Source: Pseudomonas sp.
GTDB lineage: Bacteria > Pseudomonadota > Gammaproteobacteria > Pseudomonadales > Pseudomonadaceae
Assembly: GCA_029239415.1 (NCBI GenBank)
Contig: JAQZAY010000219.1
Coordinates: forward strand, 1 to 6,546
Direction of reading: 5' to 3'
Length of the DNA stretch: 6,546 bases
Position 1 is the first letter of the stretch, and each line of letters starts with the position of its first letter. The notes below the pieces were generated by a model. The model ran no database searches, was not told the origin of the DNA, and worked only from the letters and a program-made list of their open reading frames with translations. Positions 5,874-6,546 of the stretch are shown here, piece after piece. Made by a program: the position numbers and the translations under genes.

Positions 5874-6546
5874 TTACTTGCCAGCGTGATAGGCCGCGTC
5901 GGCGCTTTCGAAGCGAGACACCATGCTGGTGCTCGGACGACCCAGCTTGCTGACCAGGACAATGGCCAGGGTGGCGAACACGAAGCCCGGGATGATCTCG
6001 TAGAGGCCGGTATCGAAGCTCTTCCACAGGATCACGGTGATCGCGCCGACCACGATGCCCGCCAGTGCACCATTGCGGGTCATGCCTTTCCACAGCACCG
6101 AGAGCAGCACCACCGGACCGAAGGCGGCGCCGAAGCCGGCCCAGGCATAGGCAACCAGGCCCAGCACGCGGTTTTCCGGGTTGGCGGCGATGGCGATGGC
6201 GATCAGGGCGACGGCCAGGACCATCAGGCGACCGACCCACACCAGTTCGACCTGCGAGGCGTTCTTGCGCAGGAAGGCCTTGTAGAAGTCCTCGGTCAGC
6301 GCGCTGGAGCACACCAGCAGCTGGCAGCTCAGGGTACTCATCACCGCCGCCAGGATGGCCGACAGCAGCACGCCGGCGACCCAGGGGTTGAAGAGGATCT
6401 TCGCCAGCTCGATGAACACCCGCTCGTGGTTCTCGGTCACCGGGCCCGCCACCTCGGGATGAGCCGAGAAGTAGGCGATGCCGAAGAAGCCCACGGCGCA
6501 GGTGCCGGCCAGGCACAGGATCATCCAGGTCATGGAGATGCGGCGC
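5874..6546 (-). CDS. putP: Sodium/proline symporter PutP, C-terminal part (cut by the window edge)
   Basis: About 223 residues of the C-terminal end of an inner-membrane Na+/L-proline symporter of the SSS family; E. coli PutP is 502 aa, so slightly less than half is present. The frame is open through the right edge (RRISMTWMILCL), so the ATG at 6533 is an internal Met and not the start. Visible hydrophobic segments: MILCLAGTCAVGFFGIAYF, VAGVLLSAILAAVMSTL, VWVGRLMVLAVALIAIAIA, GLVAYAWAGFGAAFGPVVLL, GALAGIVVGAITVILW and IIPGFVFATLAIVLVS. The AAVMSTLSCQLL stretch matches the segment that carries the Na+-site Ser/Thr pair in E. coli PutP, and the loop ALTEDFYKAFLRKNAS is strongly conserved. The protein ends in ADAAYHAGK. 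A strong hairpin follows. In pseudomonads putP is usually near putA (proline catabolism), which would be beyond the right edge. Confidence 0.97.
   Translation of the reverse strand, partial: RRISMTWMILCLAGTCAVGFFGIAYFSAHPEVAGPVTENHERVFIELAKILFNPWVAGVLLSAILAAVMSTLSCQLLVCSSALTEDFYKAFLRKNASQVELVWVGRLMVLAVALIAIAIAANPENRVLGLVAYAWAGFGAAFGPVVLLSVLWKGMTRNGALAGIVVGAITVILWKSFDTGLYEIIPGFVFATLAIVLVSKLGRPSTSMVSRFESADAAYHAGK

Overview
The window looks like a piece of a Pseudomonas chromosome, most likely from the P. putida/P. fluorescens side of the genus. This is inferred from high GC, near-complete identity in feel to known Pseudomonas proteins (PutP, RlmJ, a NodU/CmcH-type carbamoyltransferase) and the gene neighbourhood, which resembles the lipopolysaccharide (LPS) core region next to putP in pseudomonads. 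No mobile element, CRISPR array, tRNA or rRNA was seen.

Layout from left to right: (1) positions 1-233 are a short AT-richer intergenic stretch, perhaps with the first 13 codons of a leftward gene cut by the window edge, two copies of a 10-bp repeat and a leftward promoter candidate. (2) 234-866 (+) is a 210-aa kinase-like protein of the 'toluene tolerance'/LPS-kinase type that lacks the usual catalytic aspartate. (3) Converging on it with a 9-bp gap is a leftward three-gene unit, read in the order carbamoyltransferase (start near 4793/4811), family 2 glycosyltransferase (3037-2141), and an unnamed 422-aa protein with a GT-B-like C-terminal half (2144-876). The three are packed with one base between the first two and a 4-bp GTGA overlap between the last two, so they are probably co-translated. 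(4) 4913-5749 (-) is rlmJ, encoding the 23S rRNA A2030 N6-methyltransferase. (5) 5874 to the right edge (-) is the C-terminal part of putP, the Na+/proline symporter, followed by a strong hairpin terminator.

How the parts fit: the three-gene unit and the kinase-like gene very probably act on cell-surface glycan, most plausibly the LPS outer core, adding sugars and an O-carbamoyl group. rlmJ and putP are housekeeping genes that flank this envelope block. Gaps between transcription units are short and contain plausible signals: a hairpin after putP, a sigma70-like promoter before rlmJ, and a hairpin plus a perfect TATAAT hexamer before the carbamoyltransferase.

Most of the window is ordinary core-genome content. 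The points most worth a second look are the uncharacterised GT-B-like protein coupled to a carbamoyltransferase and a glycosyltransferase, and the kinase-like protein with a Ser where its relatives carry the catalytic Asp.
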